DNA of 41,769 bases from Asparagopsis taxiformis (taxonomy: Eukaryota; Rhodophyta; Florideophyceae; Bonnemaisoniales; Bonnemaisoniaceae): assembly GCA_030407315.1 (NCBI GenBank), contig JALQPE010003096.1, forward strand, positions 1-41,769, written 5' to 3'. The notes beneath the pieces are model-generated. The model did no database searches. It saw only the letters and a program-made list of their open reading frames with translations, and was not told the origin of the DNA. The number at the start of each line of letters is the position of its first letter. The stretch's first letter is position 1. Below are positions 9,890-19,800 of this stretch, piece after piece. The translations under genes were made by a program, and so were the position numbers.

Positions 9890-10545
9890 TGATGCACCCA
9901 AAATGATACCGGGTATAGTTATGTCATGGCAAAAGCCAGGCGCAGCACTGCCATTGGCTGCCGGTCGGCTGAGCGACTTTTGCCAATGGCAATGCTGCAA
10001 CTGGACTTGGCAAACCAAAATAATACCGGGTATAGTTTGCCATGGCATAGCCCAGGTGCAGCACTGTCACTATAGTGATAGGAACGTACCTGTAAGTACC
10101 GGTCGGCTGAGCGACTTCTACCAATGGAAGTGCAACACCTGGACTTGGCAAACCAAAATAATACCGGGTATAGTTTCTGGGTTCCAATGTCCAGGTGCAA
10201 TGCGCTCATTGGTCGGCAGAGCTGGCTGCTGTGCGGCCAATGAGTTGACTGCACCTGGTTGGGTGAAGTGAGAATAATACCGGGTGTAGTTTCTGTTTTT
10301 CAACGACCAAGTGCACTGCGCTTATTGGTCGGCTAAGCTGGCTGCTGTGCGGCCAATGAGTTGACTGCACCTGGTTGGGTGAAGTGAGACTAATACCGGG
10401 TATAGTTTCTGGGTTACGATGGACGGGTGCAATGTGCTGCTCATTGGTCTGCTAGGCTGGCTGCTGTTCCGTTAATGAGTGCACTACACCTGATTTGGTG
10501 GAATAAAAATAATAGCGAGTGTTATTTCTGGATTCCAATGACCAG
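9890..10545 (-). repeat. Degenerate inverted palindrome array (array 2, copy A)
   Basis: Six degenerate dyads of the AATAATACCGGGTATAG type centre near 9910, 10029, 10167, 10281, 10398 and 10515, spaced about 114-138 bp. Read on the - strand the units match array 1: the dyad, then TTTTGG, a CCAGGTGCAG block, CATTGG, GCCGACCGG, GCCAATG and CTGGCTTTTG. Unit quality falls outward. The unit nearest the pseudogene shares the ACTATACCCGGTAT variant and GGGTG...GTCCAGGTG with the innermost unit of array 1. The two arrays therefore face each other across the SHPRH-like cargo. Confidence 0.9.
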
Positions 10546-10721
10546 CTGCAGACAGCAGGTCATTTGCCGATAGCTGATCCTTTTGTTGTCAAAAAATGCT
10601 TAGCGCATGCATGCATGTTCTCGTATTGCGCTTGCGCATAGTATCATCTCCACAGTCCCAGACAGCACAATACTATGCGGGTAATGAGTCGAAAACCCGT
10701 TGAAACGAATAGTGCCAAAGC

Positions 10722-10769
10722 TATGATCCCATCTCTGTCAACCATATGGCTGACAGAGATGGGATCATA
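10722..10769. repeat. Hairpin with 19-bp perfect arms
   Basis: TATGATCCCATCTCTGTCA is followed after 10 bases (containing CCATATGG) by its exact complement. It is isolated in non-coding sequence. The mirror copy is at 18618-18665. Confidence 0.95.
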
Positions 10770-11050
10770 TGATTATAGGTCTCAAATGAAACGACATTCA
10801 TTCTGCTGATTTTCTACAAAGATATAACAGTGTGATTCGTTTTATTTTCATCTCTCTTTCGCACCATGGTGATTTTGAAACAGCACAGCCTTGCAGTAGC
10901 GTCACTGTTTGGTCAGGCCACTAAGCTGAAGGAGAGAGAACTTTCTCGCGCTACAAAGCGTTGAGATTCATTCTCCAGAGAGTATGAACGCTGCTATTCA
11001 TCAAAGATAGACAATGTTTTTCCTCTAAATTCACAACTATTCTCAATTGC

Positions 11051-11066
11051 ACTCAGTATACTGAGT
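11051..11066. repeat. 16-bp perfect palindrome
   Basis: ACTCAGTATACTGAGT, followed by a further ATAC. Its role is unknown. Confidence 0.85.
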
Positions 11067-13084
11067 ATACGCAGTCATCTCAAAACTGTCACTTCCCGCA
11101 TTCACAATCCGTCATTTTAGTTTTTCGAACTTGTTGCTAGTCTCCAAGGGACTACTAGTCAGACCGCCAAAGCCCACCTCGCAGCTCCTACCAATAGTGC
11201 ACGGATTTTTGCCTATCACCTACAACTAACTATTACTGTTTTATATATTTTTAACCTTCAATGACTACAACTGGGCGCAATCCGACGCACTTTCTCAAAG
11301 TTCAGCTTCCCCGCACGTACTCAAGACTGCCGAACCTTTCTTGTAGCTTCCAGCGGTTTCCGCCACAAGTTTCGCCGACACAACGATAGTTGAAATTGAG
11401 TTACTGTCCAGATTGTTCAATACCTCCCTATAATTCAACCGCATTCTGCACGCGGACAGACTCTTTTTGATTCAGTATTGAATAAACAGTGCGATTAAAT
11501 TGCTCAAATTATGGTAGAATTGTTCAGATATAAACTGATCACGTTGAAACAATTATGCTCCATATGAACTGTACTCCACTCGTACGTGAAAAGGAACTTT
11601 CACAAGAACAAGATATGGTGAAATTCTGGAAGTAATCAGCGTATAACAAAAATATGTATGCGATATATGGCCTGCCGCCGCATGGTAGGCGGGAAACTGT
11701 ACAGTTTCCACTTCAAGCATCCATACCTCTAATCTCTTTTCTTTGGATTCGAGAGAATCTTGCAAAAATTGTTGATTAATATTACCCCTACGCAACGAGC
11801 ATGACGAAATACGTCTTTATCTATAGAGAGGAAACTGTAATAATTCTCGTTACTTATATTTTCTTGCTGTTGCATCGTATCGAAAAAATGATGGTTTCCT
11901 ACTTACCCAAGGAACAGGTGACTAATTATCCTATGATCCCATGCTAGGTTCTGCATCAAGCTTTCAGGACTTCATAGATTCTTGCTTGCCCTCCATGCAT
12001 ATGCAATTACTATGCTCATATCGTTTCCATAAATGTCACCAACGAAAAACTTACGATCGTTCTTCAGTATATCGCACTTTACGTCGCATTAGTAGTCTCA
12101 TTACGGTGGGAATGGTCTATTCATAAGCAGAAAGCTGTAACTCTCCATGGAATGGTCTGATACTACATTCTAAAGCATTTATTAGCTGAATCTTCTTCGG
12201 TATACGCCTGGGAATCATCACCAAGAATTTTAGGTTGGTTTTAAAGGGCCTGATTTCAATTACTGTTAATTTCCCGCGTCCAGAAAATTTGACAGATCAT
12301 CCGCTGCCAAATCATCTGCCACATCATCGTCTGCCGAATCATATGCCTTCTGGTTACGACGAGGTCATTATGGGTGGATGAGCTGCCTATTTAAGGCTGT
12401 TGATGCGCGACGTATAGGAGGATTTCATCATCCGAGTATCATGAACATGACAGGTAAGTCAGGTACGTTGTCGTACTACGACAGTAGTAGTAGATGTATC
12501 TTTCCCCTCTCTCATTTATTTCCACATGTTTTCCATGAAAGATAGTGCGCACTATTAGAGCGCTCTAACCATGAATATCGTTCTGCACTGATCCTATTCT
12601 AGTCTATTGATTCGAAATGTTTCTGGTATAGGAATCGGTTAACCACACTGCAATCTTGTTCTCATCCTTTACAATAATTTTCTATATCTGATTGCTAACC
12701 TGTTGCAAATCATCTATGGTGGTGTTTATTTCTTTTCTGTCTGAACATGAACTGTCATTTTCAAGCAGCAAGGAACTCGAGTTGCATGCAATTAGTCCTA
12801 GTTGTAGAGATGGTAAGATTATAGATACGATAGTTCAATTTGATGAGTAGTCTAGTCTAATGATATAACTGAAACAGTCCTTCAGGCAGCGTTATCCTTG
12901 CTACATAAAACATTTGACGTCCTTTTAGATCACACTTGGTTATCCCTATACATTTATATGAAGACCACCGAGAAGGATACTCCTTTCTGCCCGACATTTC
13001 GTAGCTGGATGCCTGAACATGCGGCTGGAATGGCATTTACACCTGGTTTCATCGTCCTGAACATCAATTGTAGGCACTAGAAAG

Positions 13085-13866
13085 TATTACCCTAGGCATC
13101 AGATTTTACTACTTTCCCGTTCTGCCCGAGTCAGTACCGCCAGGCACTACAATTTACTGGTTCAGTATAGACTTCCTGGCAGTAAATTGCACTGTCTCAA
13201 GCACTAGTTCCAAGTAGTGAAATGTACTGCCAGAGGTATTACTTCCAGGTATTACTCTGCACTGGCACAGGCAGTAACTGGTACTGTCCCATGCCCTTGC
13301 CGAGGACAACACGACCAGACAGTAATTTACACTGATTTGGACAGCTCATTTCTCTGCCTCTAGCATGACGTGCAGGCAGTATCATACAGTACATCGGGGC
13401 TCTGTCTAAATATAGCAAAATGTGCTGCCGTCATTCGCACCTGCAGCCAGCACAGCACGCTACCGGAAACATTAAATTCTAATGCCACACGGTGCATCGC
13501 ACGCCAGCAAATAATTCTGCCCTGGGCCACATTCGTGGACAGCAAATTTTACTCCCTCCCCGTGCTGCCCAAGTCAGCACAACATACTACTATATTTTAC
13601 AGGCCAATGTAGCACAAATCACTGCCATATACACAATCTGAATCCAGCATCTATCACTGCCTCCCACCACTGCCTCAAGTCATACATCCAGGCAGCACTT
13701 TCTACTGCCATCGGCAGCACATGGCCACTGCTTCCGGGCAGTGCACAGTACTGCCGACAAGTAGGGCATTAATTTATACTTTTACAGTATTAAATTTTAC
13801 TGCCTCAGGCAGTAAATTTTACTGCCGTACAGTACTGCCCCAGGCCCGATTTCAGACACAGTAGTG
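13085..13866. repeat. Right subterminal motif region and terminus
   Basis: There are many ACTGCC/GGCAGT copies in both orientations, densest towards the end, where they form CTGCCTCAGGCAG and CAGTACTG palindromes. It ends with the 19-bp terminus at 13848-13866. It is about twice as long as the left subterminal region, so the element ends are asymmetric. No gene. Confidence 0.75.
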
Positions 13867-14484
13867 AACGATACGAAAACGGCGAACGAAAAGCCGGACG
13901 AGCTCGAAGCTCGATTGAACCGTCCATGCGAGGACGTGCCGAAGCTCACCTGCGAGCAGACGCAATTAGCGCACTCCGTAATCCCGAATGATTACTGGAC
14001 GCTGTCGTGTTGGTCATGCCGCGAAGATGGCCACTCGACGTTTACGTGTCCGCGTCTGACGCCAGATCAACGGATCTTTTTCGCGTACAAGTACTACCTC
14101 TTCCACGTGAAGAGCAACCCACGTCAGGCTGAGTACTTCCGCCAACGAATGGCCAAACGTAACCAGGAACGACCTGCTGAGCGAGGGAACGTGACCCCGC
14201 GGAGATACGGCACGCCGCCTACGATACTCCGAAACCCCAATCGTGACGGGGGAAGGCCCTTCGACAGGCGCCGCGGCGACTTTCGTAATGACCGACGTGA
14301 CCCCCGCCCGTGGGCGAACGAACGAAATGGCCAGCGTAATGGTCGCAGCGGAGTCTACGTGACGACCTCCGCTGACGAAACACCACTCGAGGTGGAAACG
14401 AGTCACGATGACGAACGAGCTTCGTGGGCTCACGACGACGACGTGTCGAACGGCCTCGCGCCGGAAAACGACCAGGCGATGTAG
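13867..14484 (+). CDS. Gag C-terminal part with CCHC zinc knuckle (5'-truncated by insertion)
   Basis: Gag forms the particle and binds retroelement RNA. The open frame runs without a stop from inside the element terminus. The retroelement part contains CWSCREDGHSTFTC, a perfect CX2CX4HX4C nucleic-acid-binding knuckle, followed by LTPDQRIFFAYKYYL and a tail rich in Arg, Asp and Asn. No true start belongs here, because the gene was cut by the element. The first codon (AAC) continues the frame of the - strand gag half at 29455 when only one AA is counted, which is strong evidence that both were one gene. It ends with TAG at 14482-14484 and overlaps the next frame by 61 bases. Confidence 0.85.
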   Translation, partial: NDTKTANEKPDELEARLNRPCEDVPKLTCEQTQLAHSVIPNDYWTLSCWSCREDGHSTFTCPRLTPDQRIFFAYKYYLFHVKSNPRQAEYFRQRMAKRNQERPAERGNVTPRRYGTPPTILRNPNRDGGRPFDRRRGDFRNDRRDPRPWANERNGQRNGRSGVYVTTSADETPLEVETSHDDERASWAHDDDVSNGLAPENDQAM

Positions 14485-15520
14485 GTCACGAGCCACCCAC
14501 ATCGCCTGAACCCTTACGTGAAAGGGGGACGACCGACGTCGATGATTGGTCCTCCGCAGGCTCACCGATGAACGAGAGTTACGTAAAGCTCACGGCCGCG
14601 AAGGCCAACTCGAGTCACACGACACCCGACGTGGGGGAAGAAACGAAGTCCGACGGGACGAACGAACCTCACACGAAGAGGAAGCCTCGCAGACGAGCGA
14701 GACGCGCTACCCGGAAGCACGACGCTTCCGAGCGCGAGAAAGCCAAGCACGCGGCTTATACGAAGCGTGTCGACGCAAAAGAAGCCATACGGGCTCATAC
14801 GGAGAAGCGACGAACCGCTAGCGAAGACGCAGACCGCGAGCCGGTCAGGACCGAACCGTTGGTCCTCGACGGGCATACGTGCCTACTTGCGTCGAAGCAT
14901 TATATCGTATCCGGAACGATCGGACTAGACCTCAACGTGATGAGGGCGATTACCATCGCGATGGATACGTGCAGCGGCTACAACTTGATACGAACAAGTT
15001 TACTACCCTACGACTGGGTCGACCGCTGTCTACGTGACGAAGAGCTACCGAAGCTCGGAGACGCCAACGGGCGACGTTTGCCTATCGAAGGCGCCCTCCT
15101 GCTTCGTGTCAGGCTTGGGAACTCGCTGTTCCGCGTAAAATTCTTCGTAGCCAATACGCTGGCTGTTCCCGTCATAATGGGCACGTCGTTCATGACGAGG
15201 CATGTCGATGCTATACGCTGTCGAGCGCAGACAATCGACCTCCATCGAGGGGATACGATACCCATTATCGCGGAGGGCGATACGAAGACTCCGTACGAGG
15301 AGGGGGAAGAGACGAATCCAAACGTGGAGCCCCCGAAACGCCGCGAGCGTAACGCGGCCGCGAATCGGCCGAGCCGAACGTTCTCGGTTCGCCTGACGAA
15401 GTACACGCGTGTACCGGCGATGTCGCAACGGACCGTCAACGTGACGACGGACGCGACCGGACTCGTGTTCCTCGAACCGAAAGCGTCGGTGCAATTCCGG
15501 CATGGGCTGCGCATAGCCAA
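14424..15520 (+). CDS. Pol start with retropepsin-like protease (3'-truncated by insertion)
   Basis: The frame is -1 relative to gag, as expected for Ty3-like elements that make Gag-Pol by frameshifting; it need not start at the GTG at 14424. Residues 1-140 are a basic linker. An aspartic protease domain follows (about 165-285) with the active-site motif DTCSGYNLI at residue 181, then LPIEGALLLRVRLG and VPVIMGTSF...HVDAI. The usual motif is DTG or DSG; Cys in place of Gly is unusual. The frame runs on into element terminus codons before stopping at 15588-15590, so reverse transcriptase, RNase H and integrase are absent. They are expected beyond the left edge of the window. Confidence 0.75.
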
Positions 15521-16302
15521 CACTACTGTGTCTGAAATCGGGCCTGGGGCAGTACTGTACGGCAGTAAAATTTACTGCCTGAGGCAGTAAAATTTAATAC
15601 TGTAAAAGTATAAATTAATGCCCTACTTGTCGGCAGTACTGTGCACTGCCCGGAAGCAGTGGCCATGTGCTGCCGATGGCAGTAGAAAGTGCTGCCTGGA
15701 TGTATGACTTGAGGCAGTGGTGGGAGGCAGTGATAGATGCTGGATTCAGATTGTGTATATGGCAGTGATTTGTGCTACATTGGCCTGTAAAATATAGTAG
15801 TATGTTGTGCTGACTTGGGCAGCACGGGGAGGGAGTAAAATTTGCTGTCCACGAATGTGGCCCAGGGCAGAATTATTTGCTGGCGTGCGATGCACCGTGT
15901 GGCATTAGAATTTAATGTTTCCGGTAGCGTGCTGTGCTGGCTGCAGGTGCGAATGACGGCAGCACATTTTGCTATATTTAGACAGAGCCCCGATGTACTG
16001 TATGATACTGCCTGCACGTCATGCTAGAGGCAGAGAAATGAGCTGTCCAAATCAGTGTAAATTACTGTCTGGTCGTGTTGTCCTCGGCAAGGGCATGGGA
16101 CAGTACCAGTTACTGCCTGTGCCAGTGCAGAGTAATACCTGGAAGTAATACCTCTGGCAGTACATTTCACTACTTGGAACTAGTGCTTGAGACAGTGCAA
16201 TTTACTGCCAGGAAGTCTATACTGAACCAGTAAATTGTAGTGCCTGGCGGTACTGACTCGGGCAGAACGGGAAAGTAGTAAAATCTGATGCCTAGGGTAA
16301 TA
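15521..16302. repeat. Right subterminal region and terminus of copy A'
   Basis: Mirror of 13085-13866. The terminus occupies 15521-15539 directly after ...GCCAA of the protease sequence. Confidence 0.75.
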
Positions 16303-16306
16303 CTTT

Positions 16307-18841
16307 CTAGTGCCTACAATTGATGTTCAGGACGATGAAACCAGGTGTAAATGCCATTCCAGCCGCATGTTCAGGCATCCAGCTACGAAATGTCGGGCAG
16401 AAAGGAGTATCCTTCTCGGTGGTCTTCATATAAATGTATAGGGATAACCAAGTGTGATCTAAAAGGACGTCAAATGTTTTATGTAGCAAGGATAACGCTG
16501 CCTGAAGGACTGTTTCAGTTATATCATTAGACTAGACTACTCATCAAATTGAACTATCGTATCTATAATCTTACCATCTCTACAACTAGGACTAATTGCA
16601 TGCAACTCGAGTTCCTTGCTGCTTGAAAATGACAGTTCATGTTCAGACAGAAAAGAAATAAACACCACCATAGATGATTTGCAACAGGTTAGCAATCAGA
16701 TATAGAAAATTATTGTAAAGGATGAGAACAAGATTGCAGTGTGGTTAACCGATTCCTATACCAGAAACATTTCGAATCAATAGACTAGAATAGGATCAGT
16801 GCAGAACGATATTCATGGTTAGAGCGCTCTAATAGTGCGCACTATCTTTCATGGAAAACATGTGGAAATAAATGAGAGAGGGGAAAGATACATCTACTAC
16901 TACTGTCGTAGTACGACAACGTACCTGACTTACCTGTCATGTTCATGATACTCGGATGATGAAATCCTCCTATACGTCGCGCATCAACAGCCTTAAATAG
17001 GCAGCTCATCCACCCATAATGACCTCGTCGTAACCAGAAGGCATATGATTCGGCAGACGATGATGTGGCAGATGATTTGGCAGCGGATGATCTGTCAAAT
17101 TTTCTGGACGCGGGAAATTAACAGTAATTGAAATCAGGCCCTTTAAAACCAACCTAAAATTCTTGGTGATGATTCCCAGGCGTATACCGAAGAAGATTCA
17201 GCTAATAAATGCTTTAGAATGTAGTATCAGACCATTCCATGGAGAGTTACAGCTTTCTGCTTATGAATAGACCATTCCCACCGTAATGAGACTACTAATG
17301 CGACGTAAAGTGCGATATACTGAAGAACGATCGTAAGTTTTTCGTTGGTGACATTTATGGAAACGATATGAGCATAGTAATTGCATATGCATGGAGGGCA
17401 AGCAAGAATCTATGAAGTCCTGAAAGCTTGATGCAGAACCTAGCATGGGATCATAGGATAATTAGTCACCTGTTCCTTGGGTAAGTAGGAAACCATCATT
17501 TTTTCGATACGATGCAACAGCAAGAAAATATAAGTAACGAGAATTATTACAGTTTCCTCTCTATAGATAAAGACGTATTTCGTCATGCTCGTTGCGTAGG
17601 GGTAATATTAATCAACAATTTTTGCAAGATTCTCTCGAATCCAAAGAAAAGAGATTAGAGGTATGGATGCTTGAAGTGGAAACTGTACAGTTTCCCGCCT
17701 ACCATGCGGCGGCAGGCCATATATCGCATACATATTTTTGTTATACGCTGATTACTTCCAGAATTTCACCATATCTTGTTCTTGTGAAAGTTCCTTTTCA
17801 CGTACGAGTGGAGTACAGTTCATATGGAGCATAATTGTTTCAACGTGATCAGTTTATATCTGAACAATTCTACCATAATTTGAGCAATTTAATCGCACTG
17901 TTTATTCAATACTGAATCAAAAAGAGTCTGTCCGCGTGCAGAATGCGGTTGAATTATAGGGAGGTATTGAACAATCTGGACAGTAACTCAATTTCAACTA
18001 TCGTTGTGTCGGCGAAACTTGTGGCGGAAACCGCTGGAAGCTACAAGAAAGGTTCGGCAGTCTTGAGTACGTGCGGGGAAGCTGAACTTTGAGAAAGTGC
18101 GTCGGATTGCGCCCAGTTGTAGTCATTGAAGGTTAAAAATATATAAAACAGTAATAGTTAGTTGTAGGTGATAGGCAAAAATCCGTGCACTATTGGTAGG
18201 AGCTGCGAGGTGGGCTTTGGCGGTCTGACTAGTAGTCCCTTGGAGACTAGCAACAAGTTCGAAAAACTAAAATGACGGATTGTGAATGCGGGAAGTGACA
18301 GTTTTGAGATGACTGCGTATACTCAGTATACTGAGTGCAATTGAGAATAGTTGTGAATTTAGAGGAAAAACATTGTCTATCTTTGATGAATAGCAGCGTT
18401 CATACTCTCTGGAGAATGAATCTCAACGCTTTGTAGCGCGAGAAAGTTCTCTCTCCTTCAGCTTAGTGGCCTGACCAAACAGTGACGCTACTGCAAGGCT
18501 GTGCTGTTTCAAAATCACCATGGTGCGAAAGAGAGATGAAAATAAAACGAATCACACTGTTATATCTTTGTAGAAAATCAGCAGAATGAATGTCGTTTCA
18601 TTTGAGACCTATAATCATATGATCCCATCTCTGTCAGCCATATGGTTGACAGAGATGGGATCATAGCTTTGGCACTATTCGTTTCAACGGGTTTTCGACT
18701 CATTACCCGCATAGTATTGTGCTGTCTGGGACTGTGGAGATGATACTATGCGCAAGCGCAATACGAGAACATGCATGCATGCGCTAAGCATTTTTTGACA
18801 ACAAAAGGATCAGCTATCGGCAAATGACCTGCTGTCTGCAG
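16307..18841. other. Non-coding interior of copy A'
   Basis: Mirror of 10546-13080. It contains the hairpin at 18618-18665 and the palindrome at 18321-18336. No gene seen. Confidence 0.5.
18618..18665. repeat. Hairpin with 19-bp perfect arms (copy A')
   Basis: Mirror of 10722-10769, with both arms and the loop conserved. Confidence 0.95.
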
Positions 18842-19497
18842 CTGGTCATTGGAATCCAGAAATAACACTCGCTATTATTTTTATTCCACCAAATCAGGTG
18901 TAGTGCACTCATTAACGGAACAGCAGCCAGCCTAGCAGACCAATGAGCAGCACATTGCACCCGTCCATCGTAACCCAGAAACTATACCCGGTATTAGTCT
19001 CACTTCACCCAACCAGGTGCAGTCAACTCATTGGCCGCACAGCAGCCAGCTTAGCCGACCAATAAGCGCAGTGCACTTGGTCGTTGAAAAACAGAAACTA
19101 CACCCGGTATTATTCTCACTTCACCCAACCAGGTGCAGTCAACTCATTGGCCGCACAGCAGCCAGCTCTGCCGACCAATGAGCGCATTGCACCTGGACAT
19201 TGGAACCCAGAAACTATACCCGGTATTATTTTGGTTTGCCAAGTCCAGGTGTTGCACTTCCATTGGTAGAAGTCGCTCAGCCGACCGGTACTTACAGGTA
19301 CGTTCCTATCACTATAGTGACAGTGCTGCACCTGGGCTATGCCATGGCAAACTATACCCGGTATTATTTTGGTTTGCCAAGTCCAGTTGCAGCATTGCCA
19401 TTGGCAAAAGTCGCTCAGCCGACCGGCAGCCAATGGCAGTGCTGCGCCTGGCTTTTGCCATGACATAACTATACCCGGTATCATTTTGGGTGCATCA
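18842..19497 (+). repeat. Degenerate palindrome array 2 (copy A')
   Basis: Mirror of 9890-10545. In this orientation its similarity to the array-1 unit can be read directly on the + strand (CCCGGTATTATTTTGG, GCCGACCGG, GCCAATGGCAGTGCTGC). Confidence 0.9.
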
Positions 19498-19800
19498 CGT
19501 CCAGGTGAAGTAGTGCCATTTGCTGATGTCATGCGTGTTGGTCTCAGAGACTTGTTTGACAGCCGACGGAAAATGGTTCTTTGTAAGAACATTCTGGGTA
19601 AGGACAGAGTGAACGGCTCTCGATTGATGACAATGGATTATCTGTGGCGGGATTAATGGCCATGCACATGCATGCACAATACAGCAGATTGTAGAATGCT
19701 TTTAGAACAGATGTATATATAGAATCTTTGGTCATAAGGTAATAGGCCAACTTGGAAACCTCGTTACGAACTGGGACGCATTTATTGCCAGTGTGCGAAA
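19498..19800. other. Region upstream of SHPRH-like segments (copy A')
   Basis: Mirror of 9587-9889; no recognisable domain. Confidence 0.4.

Larger units (their letters stand above)
10546..13080. other. 2.5 kb non-coding interior of the element
   Basis: No gene is supported; only short chance frames occur. It holds a strong hairpin (10722-10769), a palindrome (11051-11066) and a run of ATCATCTGCC-like degenerate repeats near 12300-12350. A TATTTAAG box near 12388, with ATGAACATGACAG directly before GTAAGT near 12440, could be a promoter and tiny first exon, but I found no convincing following exon. It may be a leader, a decayed gene or spacer. Confidence 0.5.
1..13866 (+). mobile_element. 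CACTA-type DNA element, copy A (left arm of giant inverted repeat)
   Basis: This is the left arm of the inverted repeat; it pairs with 15521-29454 and begins 69 bp inside the element, so its outer terminus is off the window. The inner terminus (13848-13866), read inward, matches CACTACTGWGTYTGARATC. The other element end is visible only in the right arm, and the two ends agree at 16 of 19 bases. AA follows the inner terminus and AA precedes the corresponding outer terminus in the right arm. Subterminal regions are packed with GGCAGT/ACTGCC. CACTA termini, 2-3 bp target duplications and subterminal motif arrays are features of the EnSpm/CACTA superfamily. No TNP2-like transposase was recognised, so it may be non-autonomous or use an unfamiliar transposase. 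Confidence 0.65.
13867..15520 (+). mobile_element. Ty3-like retroelement fragment (end of gag and start of pol)
   Basis: GC-rich, CpG-rich sequence contrasts with the A/T-richer element on both sides. It begins with AA directly after one element terminus and ends with AA directly before the other. It carries the C-terminal part of gag and a protease domain on the + strand, while the matching gag N-terminal part is on the - strand at 29455-31244. The fragment is thus inverted relative to the rest of its retroelement. Confidence 0.8.

Noticed and set aside
13370..13612. 80-residue frame in the right subterminal region
   Set aside because: It runs through the ACTGCC motif repeats, starts with GTG and has no protein-like features.
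1..13866. Maverick/Polinton or fungal Starship element
   Set aside because: No protein-primed DNA polymerase, retroviral-type integrase, capsid genes or DUF3435 recombinase was seen, and the CACTA ends with AA junctions fit neither.
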